This document shows, one piece after another, positions 16,568-25,720 of a stretch of DNA of 64,000 nt. A program made the position numbers and the translations under genes. The stretch lies in the NCBI RefSeq assembly GCF_003014695.1, contig NZ_PYAS01000012.1:124001-188000 (forward strand). The letters run 5' to 3'. The notes under the pieces were generated by a model. The model was not told the DNA's origin and ran no database searches. It worked only from the letters and a program-made list of their open reading frames with translations. This stretch comes from Dyadobacter jiangsuensis (GTDB taxonomy: Bacteria > Bacteroidota > Bacteroidia > Cytophagales > Spirosomataceae). The stretch's first letter is position 1. Each line of letters begins with the position of its first letter.

Positions 16568-17953
16568 ATGATTCAAAAAACAATAAGCCCGATCGACGGC
16601 TCTGTGTATGTAGAGCGCGAATTGGCGAATGCTGAGGCTGTGGAGGCTGCTTTGGAAAAAGCGGTAGCTGCGCAAAAGGAATGGAAAAAAACAACGCTGG
16701 CGGAGCGTGAGGCGATTTGCAGAAAGGCGGTAGAGTATTTTCTGAACAATGCCGAAGAAATCGGACTGGAACTGACCTGGCAAATGGGGCGCCCCGTGCG
16801 CTATACGGCCAATGAGATTCGTAGAGGCTTCCAGGAGCGAGCTAATTATATGATTTCTGTCGCTGAAAAGGCGCTGGCGGATGTCGAGGTCGATGAAATT
16901 CCCGGTTTCAAAAGATTTGTAAAAAGAGAACCGTTGGGCGTGGTATTCGTGGTGGCGCCGTGGAATTATCCTTATCTGACGTCCGTAAATTCCGTGATAC
17001 CGGCCATTATGTCGGGTAATGCGGTGATTTTGAAGCATGCGCAGCAGACGCCCCTTTGTGCTGAGCGTTATGCTGCTGCATTCGCCTACGCCGGTTTGCC
17101 CGAGGGTGTATTTCAATATTTGCATTTAAATCATGACCAGGTAGCACAGGTGATCGGTGACACGCGGGTAGACTATGTAGCATTTACCGGTTCGGTGGAA
17201 GGTGGTCATGCCGTGCAGAAGGCTATTAATGAGCGGTTTATTGTCGGGGGGCTCGAACTGGGTGGAAAGGATCCCGCATACGTACGCGCGGATGCGAACC
17301 TGGCCGATGCGGTTGAAAATTTGGTGGACGGTTCATTCTTCAATTCGGGGCAGTCATGCTGCGGAATCGAGCGCATTTATGTGCATCAAGCCGTTTATGA
17401 TGAATTTATCAAGGGTTTTGAAGAACTGACCAAAACCTATGTCCTGGGCGATCCGCGGGATGCTGAAACGACATTGGGGCCGATGGTTAGAACATCCGCG
17501 GCCGGCTTTGCCCAAAAGCAGATCGATGACGCCGTAGCACAGGGTGCCACTGCGTTGATCGACCCTGCATTGTTCCCCGCACACCAGTCGGGCACACCTT
17601 ACCTCGCGCCGCAGGTACTTGTGAATGTGGATCATTCGATGGATATCATGACGGAGGAAACTTTCGCGCCGGTGGTAGGTATTATGCCTGTTGCGAGCGA
17701 TGAGGAGGCCATTCGCCTGATGAACGACAGCCAATACGGTCTCACCGCTTCCATATGGACTTCGGACGTGGACGCGGCATTGCAAATCGGCGAGCAGGTA
17801 GAAACCGGTACCTGGTTCATGAACCGCTGCGATTACCTCGATCCTGCATTGGCCTGGACGGGGGTTAAGAACTCTGGCCGTGGTTGCACGCTGTCGGTGG
17901 TCGGTTACGAAGCATTGACGCGGCCCAAGTCTTTTCATTTGAAAATAGGGTAA
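16568..17953 (+). CDS. NAD(P)-dependent aldehyde dehydrogenase
   Basis: A 461-residue ALDH-superfamily enzyme oxidising an aldehyde to an acid. Recognisable parts are the N169-type motif VVAPWNYPYLTSVNSVIPAIMSGNAVILKHAQQTPL, FTGSVEGG, the general base in LELGGKDPAYV, and the catalytic cysteine in FFNSGQSCCGIERIYV, where two cysteines are adjacent. The C-terminal EETFAPVVGI and GLTASIWT segments are normal. It resembles succinate-semialdehyde and gamma-glutamyl-aminobutyraldehyde dehydrogenases, fitting the third step of a Puu-like route. The frame is open 33 codons upstream through a repeat, but ATG 16568 gives the family's usual start. Confidence 0.9.
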   Translation: MIQKTISPIDGSVYVERELANAEAVEAALEKAVAAQKEWKKTTLAEREAICRKAVEYFLNNAEEIGLELTWQMGRPVRYTANEIRRGFQERANYMISVAEKALADVEVDEIPGFKRFVKREPLGVVFVVAPWNYPYLTSVNSVIPAIMSGNAVILKHAQQTPLCAERYAAAFAYAGLPEGVFQYLHLNHDQVAQVIGDTRVDYVAFTGSVEGGHAVQKAINERFIVGGLELGGKDPAYVRADANLADAVENLVDGSFFNSGQSCCGIERIYVHQAVYDEFIKGFEELTKTYVLGDPRDAETTLGPMVRTSAAGFAQKQIDDAVAQGATALIDPALFPAHQSGTPYLAPQVLVNVDHSMDIMTEETFAPVVGIMPVASDEEAIRLMNDSQYGLTASIWTSDVDAALQIGEQVETGTWFMNRCDYLDPALAWTGVKNSGRGCTLSVVGYEALTRPKSFHLKIG

Positions 17954-18001
17954 CTTGGTTTGTTAGGTTATCTTTAATTTGAAAACCAGCGAATTTGAGA
18001 C

Positions 18002-18592
18002 ATGAAAAGCATCGACACACTGGATTTGGACGGCACGTACAGCTATGCAGACTATTTGAAATGGGAGTTTGAAGAGCGCCTTGAACTGATCAAGGGAAAG
18101 ATCTTCAAAATGTCGCCTGCACCTGCTACCCGGCATCAGAAAATTGCAGGGATGCTTTTTGCTGAAATATGGCAATTACTTAAATACAGAGATTGTCAGG
18201 TCTTTGTAGCTCCGTTTGATGTGAGACTTTCAAGGTTTGATGTTCAATCTGAGAAGGAAATTCTTACAGTTGTTCAGCCGGATATTTCGGTAGTTTGTGA
18301 CTCGCGAAAGGTTGATGAAAAGGGCTGTCTCGGCGCGCCTGACTGGATTATCGAGATACTTTCTCCCGGCAATACGAGAAAGGAGATGGACGACAAGTTT
18401 GACGTGTACGAAGAGTCCGGTGTGAAGGAATACTGGCTGGTAGAGCCGAATGACGAAGTGGTTTTCGTGTATGTGTTAATTGAAGAAGGAAAATTCATTG
18501 GATTGAAGCCCTATACAATAGGTCAGGCTCTGACATCGATTACGTTGCCTGATTTCACCATTGAATTGAACCAGCTTTTTGATAAAAAGTAA
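18002..18592 (+). CDS. Uma2 family (DUF820) putative endonuclease
   Basis: A 196-residue member of the Uma2/DUF820 family, which has a PD-(D/E)XK restriction-endonuclease fold. The core is visible: RLELIKGKIFKMSPAPATRHQ at the N-terminus, then the acidic residues in VVQPDISVV and DWIIEILSPGN, and the GVKEYWLVEP block where the catalytic Lys/Glu sits. The cellular role of the family is not established; members are common and dispersed. It interrupts the gamma-glutamylation cluster between the aldehyde dehydrogenase and amidotransferase, with 9 bases to the latter, and looks like an insertion there. Confidence 0.88.
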   Translation: MKSIDTLDLDGTYSYADYLKWEFEERLELIKGKIFKMSPAPATRHQKIAGMLFAEIWQLLKYRDCQVFVAPFDVRLSRFDVQSEKEILTVVQPDISVVCDSRKVDEKGCLGAPDWIIEILSPGNTRKEMDDKFDVYEESGVKEYWLVEPNDEVVFVYVLIEEGKFIGLKPYTIGQALTSITLPDFTIELNQLFDKK

Positions 18593-18601
18593 CAAAATAG
18601 T

Positions 18602-19306
18602 ATGGTAAAAGTCGGATTGCTGGAATGCGATCATGTACGCGAAGAGCTGTTGCCGATTGCGGGAGATTACCGGGAGATGTTCCCGGCTTTGTTTTCACAG
18701 GTTGCACCGGATTGGGAGTTTACATTTTATGATGTTTGCAATGGGCATTTTCCGGCTTCCGCGAATGAGTGTGACGTGTACGTTTGTACAGGTTCCAAGT
18801 TTTCGGTTTATGAGGATGAGCCGTGGATCCATCGGTTGAAGGAATTTGTGCGGGAAATCCGTGATTCCGGCAAAAAGTACCTGGGCATTTGCTTCGGGCA
18901 TCAGATGCTGGCGGAAGCATTAGGTGGGAAAGTGGAGAAATCGGCTGTGGGCTGGTGCGTAGGCGTGCATAACTTTCAGGTATTGAGCCAGCAGGAGTGG
19001 ATGCAGCCGGCGCGGCAGTCGTTCAATCTGCTGATGATGTGCCAGGACCAGGTGATGGAATTGCCGCCGGATAGCAAGTTGCTGGCCGAGTCGCAGGATT
19101 GCCCGATCGGCATGTTCAGCGTCGGAGAAAATATGTTGGCGATACAGGCGCATCCCGAGTTCCCGAAGCCTTATGAAAAAGCATTGATGGAAATCCGAAC
19201 GGAGCGTATCGGGCAGGCTAAGGTGGAAATGGGTATTGTAAGCCTGGAATTACCGCTTCATGAGTTGACTTTTGCGAATTGGTTAAAGAATTTCGCTGCG
19301 CTATGA
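18602..19306 (+). CDS. Class I glutamine amidotransferase-like protein
   Basis: A 234-residue GATase domain related to the amidotransferase half of GMP synthase. The nucleophile elbow is GICFGHQMLAEALGG and the catalytic His is in AIQAHPEFPK, with the Glu two residues later, so the triad is complete. No synthetase domain is attached. Near a PuuA-like ligase and an aldehyde dehydrogenase it may hydrolyse a gamma-glutamyl amide, as PuuD does; PuuD is a different branch of the same superfamily, so this is inference. The start at 18602 gives MVKVGLLECDHV, normal for the family. Confidence 0.85.
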   Translation: MVKVGLLECDHVREELLPIAGDYREMFPALFSQVAPDWEFTFYDVCNGHFPASANECDVYVCTGSKFSVYEDEPWIHRLKEFVREIRDSGKKYLGICFGHQMLAEALGGKVEKSAVGWCVGVHNFQVLSQQEWMQPARQSFNLLMMCQDQVMELPPDSKLLAESQDCPIGMFSVGENMLAIQAHPEFPKPYEKALMEIRTERIGQAKVEMGIVSLELPLHELTFANWLKNFAAL

Positions 19307-19366
19307 AGTGGCATGACGGTTTGCTATTTTTACCGCTGCTAAGATTTTAACTTACCAATACCCGCA

Positions 19367-19885
19367 ATGACCGAGAACAGCACGGTATCCAGGCGTCAGA
19401 TTTTGAGTGCCCATCAGACAGGCCAGAAAATACGCCGTATCGCTTTTGAAATATATGAGCAGAATTTTGAGGAAAAGAGCATTATCATCGCCGGAATCGC
19501 CGGCGAAGGTTTTGCATTTGCCCAAAGACTGGTAGCCGAACTCACCGCAATTTCCCCGCTCGACGCGCAACTGATCGAGCTCCGTTTCGATAAAAACATC
19601 CATCAGCAAAGCCCGATTCTGTTCGACCGCGAACTAAATGTGGAAAATCAGGTGGTAATCGTTGCCGACGATGTGCTGAACACGGGCCGTACGCTCGCAT
19701 TTGCATTGGAGCCGTTCCTGAAAGTGCCGATGAAAAAGGTTCAGGTCGCGGTGATCGTCGACCGCAGCCACCACAAATTCCCGATCCACGCCGATTACGT
19801 GGGGTATTCATTAAGTACCACGCTCATGGAGCATGTGGAAGTGGTTTTGAGCCGGGTTGAGGAAGAGGGAGTTTATTTGAAGTAA
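19367..19885 (+). CDS. Phosphoribosyltransferase-family protein (PyrR-like)
   Basis: A 172-residue type I phosphoribosyltransferase fold. The PRPP-binding loop is VVIVADDVLNTGRTLAFAL (13-residue signature) and a typical N-terminal hood (ILSAHQTGQKIRRIAFEIYEQN) is present, as in PyrR and related uracil phosphoribosyltransferases. It could be a pyr-operon regulator or a purine/pyrimidine salvage enzyme; no pyr genes or PyrR leader structure are nearby, so pyrR is not claimed. Its stop codon (19883-19885) abuts the stop of the convergent ATPase gene at 19886. Confidence 0.8.
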   Translation: MTENSTVSRRQILSAHQTGQKIRRIAFEIYEQNFEEKSIIIAGIAGEGFAFAQRLVAELTAISPLDAQLIELRFDKNIHQQSPILFDRELNVENQVVIVADDVLNTGRTLAFALEPFLKVPMKKVQVAVIVDRSHHKFPIHADYVGYSLSTTLMEHVEVVLSRVEEEGVYLK

Positions 19886-21343
19886 TTACAGTTTGCCACG
19901 TATCTCCAGCGTATTCACACCAACTACGTAGGCATAAATTGAGGAGGGGACGAAATTCAGCGTGATGCCATTCTTTTCTATCGTTCCTTCCTTATCAATA
20001 GTCGTGACCAAGGCTGATTTTAAGTTGTTCTTTTCACAGAATTGTAAAAGACTCTTTAATTCTTCGGGTCTTTCGTAGTACCTGTTGCTCCATTTTACTT
20101 CTACTGCCCAGGCGGGTTTCAGGGATTTATTATCCAAGCCGATCATATCCACTTCTCCCTGAAATTTTCCGACCGTCCAGCGGGCATACCAGGGTGTGAA
20201 CCAATAACGGTGTATCCATTGCGAAAAGATGGCCGTTTCGACCATGCTGCCAAACAGATCGTCAGTGGCCTCGAGTGGGGCGAAGAGGGCGCTGCGCAAC
20301 GAGGGGTTGGTTAGGAAAACTTTATAGAAATTGGCTCTTTGGAATTTTTTCGCCGTGTCGTCGACCCGGTGAATAACCCTGATTAAAAATGCGGCTTCCA
20401 GGTATTCGAGGTATTTCTTCAAAAGGTTCTTGTCGATACCACTGCTTTTGGAAAGCACGTCCAGCGACACCTCATTACCACTGTAATAAGCAAGCGTGGT
20501 GAAGAATGCGTTGAGCTCCTGCACATCCTGAATGCCATAGAGGCTGGGTAGGTCGCGCAGCAGCACTTTATCAACGATGTCGCTTTTAATGTACCTGCCG
20601 GGATTGGCCTGGATCGTTTCGGAAAATATGACCTCGGGATAGCCACCGAAATTGATATAGTCGATAAAATGTTTGTTGAGTTCGGTTAAATGGCTGCTGC
20701 TGAAAAATTTATTGACGTTCCCTTTCCAGGCAATAGACGACGGATGGATCAGGTGGTCAAACTTCTTTAACTGGATATATTCATGAAAAGTAAGGGGAGG
20801 CAGCATGAATTCGGTGAAGCGGCCCGCACCGCTTTCGTTGCTTTTGAGACGAAGCGCTGCCGCTGCCGAGCCTGAAACAATGATTTTTGTATGAGGATAG
20901 CTGTCCACCATCACTTTTAAATGTACTTCCCAATCTCTTAGGTACTGGATCTCGTCAAAAAACAGATACCAGCCGTCAAGGTTGTCATCAGCTACTGCGT
21001 TACGAACGAGGGCGAACAGCTGTTCGAGTCCCATGTACAGGTAAATAGGGTTATCGATGCTGATGAATGCGATCTTTTTGGGATTAACACCATCGTCCAG
21101 TAGCTTTTGGATGCTGTGGTGCATCATCACTGTCTTGCCGACCCGCCTGGGCCCCATCAGAACCACGGCTCTTCTTACACTCGTTTCACTCACCAGTTGA
21201 TGCAACAGCCCGAAATATAACCTGGGCTGCATGTCGTGGTATTCCGAATCGATTTTACCTGATACCCACCATGTGTTTTCAAAACGGAGCCTGTTTAGCA
21301 CCAGTTCTTCCGATATGGGTTTAAGTTTGATCGATTTTGTCAT
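19886..21343 (-). CDS. AAA ATPase with DUF4143 domain
   Basis: A 485-residue protein of the archaeal-type AAA_14/DUF4143 group common in bacteria. The Walker A box is MGPRRVGKTVMMHHSIQ, Walker B is WYLFFDEIQYLRDWE, and sensor 1 is IIVSGSAAAAL. The middle has FMLPPLTFHEYIQLK and the GGYPEVIF element. The C-terminal DUF4143 part ends with a nuclease-like stretch (GEVDMIGLDNKSLKPAWAVEVKWS) resembling a PD-(D/E)XK core. The function of these proteins is unsettled; they are often horizontally mobile. A promoter may lie in the AT-rich bases just upstream (21344-21420). Confidence 0.88.
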   Translation of the reverse strand: MTKSIKLKPISEELVLNRLRFENTWWVSGKIDSEYHDMQPRLYFGLLHQLVSETSVRRAVVLMGPRRVGKTVMMHHSIQKLLDDGVNPKKIAFISIDNPIYLYMGLEQLFALVRNAVADDNLDGWYLFFDEIQYLRDWEVHLKVMVDSYPHTKIIVSGSAAAALRLKSNESGAGRFTEFMLPPLTFHEYIQLKKFDHLIHPSSIAWKGNVNKFFSSSHLTELNKHFIDYINFGGYPEVIFSETIQANPGRYIKSDIVDKVLLRDLPSLYGIQDVQELNAFFTTLAYYSGNEVSLDVLSKSSGIDKNLLKKYLEYLEAAFLIRVIHRVDDTAKKFQRANFYKVFLTNPSLRSALFAPLEATDDLFGSMVETAIFSQWIHRYWFTPWYARWTVGKFQGEVDMIGLDNKSLKPAWAVEVKWSNRYYERPEELKSLLQFCEKNNLKSALVTTIDKEGTIEKNGITLNFVPSSIYAYVVGVNTLEIRGKL

Positions 21344-21449
21344 ATGTTAACACATTTGTCAAAATAGTATAGATTAATATACACTAAATTAACTAATATG
21401 TTGGTATAAGGAAAACAGCGTCGAAATTTATTCTTAAAATAATGGTCGT

Positions 21450-21484
21450 AAAAAAAGGATCAATACCGTAAGCATTGATCCTTT
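21450..21484 (-). terminator. Rho-independent terminator of kup
   Basis: AAAGGATCAAT (21454-21464) pairs perfectly with ATTGATCCTTT (21474-21484). Read on the minus strand, the stem is followed by a run of seven T (bases 21450-21456). It lies 20 bases beyond the kup stop codon. Confidence 0.8.
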
Positions 21485-21503
21485 AAGTTTTCGGTGAAGG
21501 TTA

Positions 21504-23450
21504 TCAGTGGAAAACGCGCCTTAGCTTGACGTTCTCGACCGGCCGGATAATAAGCGGTACTTTTTCTATTTTGACGGAACTGCTATCGAGCCCGAACCAC
21601 TTGTCTTCCGGCGTTGTAAAATCCTTGACGAAGAAATAAGTCTTCATTACCAACTGTTCCAGGAATGGCAGGTCGTTTTCAAAAGAAAGGAACCTCTCCA
21701 ATACCACAAAGCGGAAATCTCCGGTAATGTTCTGTTTGCTCAAAGATTCATACCGGCTGGTAATGTCTACCTCTTTGTTCAAAACCATATCCTCAACTAC
21801 TTTCCGGAAGAACATATTGATCCGCTGGTCGACACGGAAGCCGAGCCGGAAGTTGATTTTGATGACATTGTCGTGCGCATCCTCGTCGGACAATACCTTG
21901 TATTCCATCGTGTATGGATCGTCCATAATGTCGACGTGGATGAACCAGTACACATCGGCGCGTTTCGGCCGTTTCTGGAAAATGGAGTAAATGACTTTCG
22001 TTTCAATTTCCGTCGCACGCGACGCATTCGTCATGAAAACGAGGTGAGTGGTGTATTTTGGAATACTGATATCACGGCTCAGCTCGTGCAATGCAGGCAG
22101 GTACTTTTCGAGTTTCGTATATTCGGTGAGCCTGAGTTTAATATAAAATGCTTTGAGCCATACGGCCATCAAGCCCGCCACCAATGTACCGACCATGATC
22201 GTAAACCAGCCTCCGTGGGTGAATTTAAGCAGGTTGGCTCCGAGGAACATGCCTTCGATAAACAAGTATACGAGCATGAAAACGATCACGATCCAGAGGT
22301 TCACCCGTTTGACATACAAATAATAGGAGAACAGGATCGTAGTCATAATCATCGTGAGCGTGATGGCCAGGCCGTACGCCGCTTCCATGTTGGACGATTT
22401 CTGGAAAAACAGTACCACACCGCAGCAGCCCAGCCAGAGCAGCCAGTTAATGCTCGGCACGTAGAGCTGCCCTTTCTGGTCGCTGGGATAAATGAGCCGG
22501 ACTTTGGGCCAGAAATTGAGGCGGATTGCCTCGGAAATAAGCGTAAATGAGCCCGTAATGACGGCCTGGCTGGCGATAATGGCAGCCAATGTCGCGATTA
22601 CGACGCCGGGAAGCAGCCACCATTCAGGCATGATTTCGTAGAATGGCTTGCGGGCATCGAGCAGGTTACCCATTTCGGTGATCAACCACGCACCTTGACC
22701 AAAATAGTTCAGTATCAGGCATATTTTAACGAATATCCAGCTGATCCGGATATTTTCACGACCACAATGGCCGAGATCCGAATACAGCGCTTCCGCGCCG
22801 GTTGTACAAAGGAACACCGCGCCGAGCATCCAGAAACCGCCGGGATGCTTCGTCAGAAGATCATATCCATAAATCGGGTTGAGGGCTTTCAGGATTTCAG
22901 GATGGTTTTTGATCTGGTTGAGGCCCAGCACACCAAGCATGACGAACCACGTTACCATTAATGGCCCGAATGCGCGTCCAACCACCTTGGTACCGAATGC
23001 CTGGATGATGAAAATCATCGTCAGGATGGCGATAACGATAGGGACTGTCTGGATATTCGGATACAACAATTGCAAACCCTCCACGGCAGAAGAAACCGAA
23101 ATGGGCGGCGTAATGACCCCGTCGGCCAGCAGCGTGCTTCCTCCGATCACCGCAGGCACAGTGAGCCACTTCGCATGCTTGCGTACGAGCGCGTAAAGCG
23201 CGAAAATCCCGCCCTCGCCGCGGTTATCGGCCCGGAGGATCAGGATTACATATTTGACAGTAGTTTGGAGCGTCAGCGTCCAGAAAATACAGGAAATCGC
23301 CCCGTAGATGATCTCTTCGGTGATGGGCTCATTCATGATAATCGCCTGCATTACATAGAGCGGCGACGTACCGATATCACCGTATATAATGCCGAACGCC
23401 ACCAGAAGCCCGGCGGCCGTTACCTTGTCAACTTTGTGTTTTGATTCCAT
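21504..23450 (-). CDS. kup: KUP family potassium transporter
   Basis: A 648-residue potassium uptake permease (K+/H+ symport). It has the KUP N-terminal signature AFGIIYGDIGTSPLYVMQ, then GEGGIFALYALVRKHAKW, LLADGVITPPISVSSAVEGL, and about twelve membrane spans up to residue 430, followed by a cytoplasmic C-terminal domain of about 200 residues. Length matches the family. It stands alone with its own terminator. No c-di-AMP riboswitch-like structure is obvious in the short space to mntH. Confidence 0.95.
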   Translation of the reverse strand: MESKHKVDKVTAAGLLVAFGIIYGDIGTSPLYVMQAIIMNEPITEEIIYGAISCIFWTLTLQTTVKYVILILRADNRGEGGIFALYALVRKHAKWLTVPAVIGGSTLLADGVITPPISVSSAVEGLQLLYPNIQTVPIVIAILTMIFIIQAFGTKVVGRAFGPLMVTWFVMLGVLGLNQIKNHPEILKALNPIYGYDLLTKHPGGFWMLGAVFLCTTGAEALYSDLGHCGRENIRISWIFVKICLILNYFGQGAWLITEMGNLLDARKPFYEIMPEWWLLPGVVIATLAAIIASQAVITGSFTLISEAIRLNFWPKVRLIYPSDQKGQLYVPSINWLLWLGCCGVVLFFQKSSNMEAAYGLAITLTMIMTTILFSYYLYVKRVNLWIVIVFMLVYLFIEGMFLGANLLKFTHGGWFTIMVGTLVAGLMAVWLKAFYIKLRLTEYTKLEKYLPALHELSRDISIPKYTTHLVFMTNASRATEIETKVIYSIFQKRPKRADVYWFIHVDIMDDPYTMEYKVLSDEDAHDNVIKINFRLGFRVDQRINMFFRKVVEDMVLNKEVDITSRYESLSKQNITGDFRFVVLERFLSFENDLPFLEQLVMKTYFFVKDFTTPEDKWFGLDSSSVKIEKVPLIIRPVENVKLRRVFH

Positions 23451-23536
23451 CCACCTTTTATGAAAAACGGCGAAAGTTAGGAAACCGCTAGCAAAGACGG
23501 AATTACAGTATACAAATTTAATTTGTCAATGCGACA

Positions 23537-24889
23537 CTAAGCGGTAAAAGTGTTGAAAAGCAGATAGCCATTCAACCCGATAATAATCAATGCAATGACC
23601 CAGCTTACGACGCTTAACAGCCTCGAATTGGCGAAGGGCCCCATGATTTTGCTTTTGGAAGTGAAAAACACCAGTGGTACCACAGCAAAACTCAGTTGCA
23701 AAGAAAGAATGACCTGGCTCAGGACGAGGAGCTCGGCAGTACCGCGTTCGCCGTACAGGTAGGAGACGATCAGCGCAGGGATAATGGCGATGCCGCGCGT
23801 CAGGAGGCGGCGTATCCAGGGTTTCAGGCGGATATTGAGGAAACCCTCCATCACGATCTGGCCTGCGAGGGTGCCTGTAAGCGTGGAGCTCTGGCCGGAT
23901 GCGAGCAACGCCAGCGCGAAGAATATGCCGGCGAGACTTACGCCCAGCACGGGATCGAGCAGGTGGTAAGCGTCGGTAATGTCGGCGATTTCGAAATGGC
24001 CGTTGGCATGGAATGCCGATGCGGCCAGAATGAGGATGGAGCCGTTGATGAAGAATGCCAGGGCCAGCGAAACGGTCGAGTCGATGGTCGCGAAGCGGAT
24101 CGCGGAACGTTTGCCTGCTTCGTCTTTTTTGAAATTGCGGGTCTGTATAATGCTGGAATGCAAATACAGGTTGTGCGGCATCACGGTGGCGCCGAGGATA
24201 CCGATGGCGATATAGAGCATTCCCGGGTCGGTCACGATTTCCTTTTTAGGCAGCAATCCACCCATGATACCGGCCACTGATGGCTGCGAAACGATCATTT
24301 CGTACAAAAAGCTCAGCAGAATAATGGTCATTAATCCGGCCACAATGCTTTCGATAATGCGGAATCCTTTTTGCTGGAAATACAAGACGATGAGCACGTC
24401 GAATGCGGTGAAAACGACGCCAACAGGCAATGGGAGCCCAAAAAGCAGGTTTAAGGCAATGGCGGAACCGATCACTTCGGCGAGGTCGGTGGCGGCGATG
24501 GCGATTTCGGAAAGTATCCAGAGAATAAATGATACTGGGCGGGAGTAGTAATCACGGCAGGCTTGCGCAAGGTCGCGGCCGGATGCGATGCCTAATTTCA
24601 GCGATAAATGCTGCAAAAGCATGGCAAAGAGGTTCGAGATCAGGATTACGGAAAGCAATGCATAGCCAAACCGTGAGCCGCCTTCGATATCGGTGGCCCA
24701 GTTACCCGGATCGATGTAGCCAACCGCCACCATCAGGCCCGGACCGGCAAATGCTGCCATTTTTTTCCAGAAACCAGCTCCCTCCGGTACCGAAATCGAG
24801 GAGTGAACTTCGGACAACGAGCGGAGCTGCTCATGATCGCCCGGTGTTTTCTCTTGCAAAGACTTATCTATTTTTAAATCGTCAATCAT
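23537..24889 (-). CDS. mntH: Nramp-family divalent metal transporter (manganese uptake)
   Basis: A 450-residue proton-coupled Mn2+/Fe2+ importer with eleven hydrophobic segments. The two metal-binding motifs are intact: VGYIDPGNWATD in the first span and GATVMPHNLYLHSS in the sixth. ATG 24889 is chosen: it has a GGAG sequence 9 bases upstream, whereas the longer frame would need TTG at 24913. The gene is divergent from the DtxR/MntR regulator, and a DtxR-type palindrome lies between them, so repression under sufficient manganese or iron is likely. Confidence 0.94.
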   Translation of the reverse strand: MIDDLKIDKSLQEKTPGDHEQLRSLSEVHSSISVPEGAGFWKKMAAFAGPGLMVAVGYIDPGNWATDIEGGSRFGYALLSVILISNLFAMLLQHLSLKLGIASGRDLAQACRDYYSRPVSFILWILSEIAIAATDLAEVIGSAIALNLLFGLPLPVGVVFTAFDVLIVLYFQQKGFRIIESIVAGLMTIILLSFLYEMIVSQPSVAGIMGGLLPKKEIVTDPGMLYIAIGILGATVMPHNLYLHSSIIQTRNFKKDEAGKRSAIRFATIDSTVSLALAFFINGSILILAASAFHANGHFEIADITDAYHLLDPVLGVSLAGIFFALALLASGQSSTLTGTLAGQIVMEGFLNIRLKPWIRRLLTRGIAIIPALIVSYLYGERGTAELLVLSQVILSLQLSFAVVPLVFFTSKSKIMGPFANSRLLSVVSWVIALIIIGLNGYLLFNTFTA

Positions 24890-24956
24890 TCCCTTAGTCT
24901 CCGAAATAAACAATTTAGTTCTCTGAAAACAAAGATAAGGAAATTCTTAATATATT

Positions 24957-24972
24957 TTTAGGTTAGCCTAAA
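24957..24972. promoter_or_regulatory. DtxR/MntR-type operator
   Basis: TTTAGGTTAGCCTAAA: the half-sites TTTAGG and CCTAAA are perfect inverted repeats around TTAG. The left part matches the TTAGGTTAGSCTAACCTAA consensus known for DtxR/IdeR. It is located between mntH (start 24889, minus) and the DtxR-family gene (start 25044, plus). Confidence 0.75.
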
Positions 24973-25043
24973 TTTTTTAATTTACAGATAGTAAATCGTA
25001 CTTTTGCCGGATATTTAAGATTGGTAACCGGGGCTTACAAGGC

Positions 25044-25706
25044 ATGCAGAATTCTTTCACAGAAGAAAATTACTTAAAGATCATCCACGCGCTTTCCGGA
25101 CGCGACGGGGTAGAGGTGAGCACGAACGCGCTCGCAGAGAGCACATCTACACGTGCAGCGTCGGTGACGGACATGCTGCGCAAGCTGGCCGACAAGGGAT
25201 TGATCCATTATAAAAAATACCAGGGGGTGACACTGACGGAAAGTGGCGAGAAAGTGGCGATCAAGGTGATCCGCAAGCATCGCCTATGGGAGGTTTTTCT
25301 GGTTGAGAAGCTGGGCTTTGGCTGGGACGAGGTGCATGATATTGCCGAGGAGCTGGAACACGTTCCGTCGGAAGTATTGGTGGAAAAGCTTGATGCATTT
25401 CTGGGCCATCCGAAGTTCGATCCGCACGGCGACCCCATTCCCGATGCGAAAGGAAATCTTACCGAACCCGATTATCTGATCCTCACCGACGTGCACGTTG
25501 GTGAAAAAGTGTTAATGATGGGGGTGCTCGACCATGCTCCTTCTTTTCTGCAACATCTTGATCGGTCGGGGATTACGCTTGGTGCGGTGATAGAGGTGAA
25601 GGAAATTAATGAATATGACAAGTCGGCGTCCGTACAGATTAACGGCGGCCCTACGTTGTTTATCAGTCTCGAAGTGTCCAAAAACCTGCTGGTACAGCGC
25701 CGATGA
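25044..25706 (+). CDS. mntR: DtxR/MntR-family metal-dependent repressor
   Basis: A 220-residue regulator. It has an N-terminal winged helix (TEENYLKIIHAL, STRAASVTDMLRKLADKGLIHYKKYQGVTLTESGEKVA) and a dimerisation and metal-binding domain (RKHRLWEVFLVEKLGFGWDEVHDIAEELEHVPSEVLVEKLDAFLGHPKFDPHGDPIP) with the usual His/Glu metal ligands. A C-terminal FeoA/SH3-like domain (GVLDHAPSFLQHLDRSGITLGAVIEV) follows. Three-domain length fits DtxR rather than the short Bacillus MntR. Its position beside mntH supports manganese sensing; iron cannot be excluded. Confidence 0.92.
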   Translation: MQNSFTEENYLKIIHALSGRDGVEVSTNALAESTSTRAASVTDMLRKLADKGLIHYKKYQGVTLTESGEKVAIKVIRKHRLWEVFLVEKLGFGWDEVHDIAEELEHVPSEVLVEKLDAFLGHPKFDPHGDPIPDAKGNLTEPDYLILTDVHVGEKVLMMGVLDHAPSFLQHLDRSGITLGAVIEVKEINEYDKSASVQINGGPTLFISLEVSKNLLVQRR

Positions 25707-25720
25707 GACCCTAACCAGCC

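Noticed and set aside
18002..18592. Uma2 gene considered as part of an insertion sequence
   Set aside because: No terminal inverted repeats or target duplications are visible around it; Uma2 genes commonly stand alone.
21344..21503. Possible small gene or riboswitch between the ATPase gene and kup
   Set aside because: Only an AT-rich promoter-like stretch and the kup terminator are seen; no open frame or conserved leader structure.
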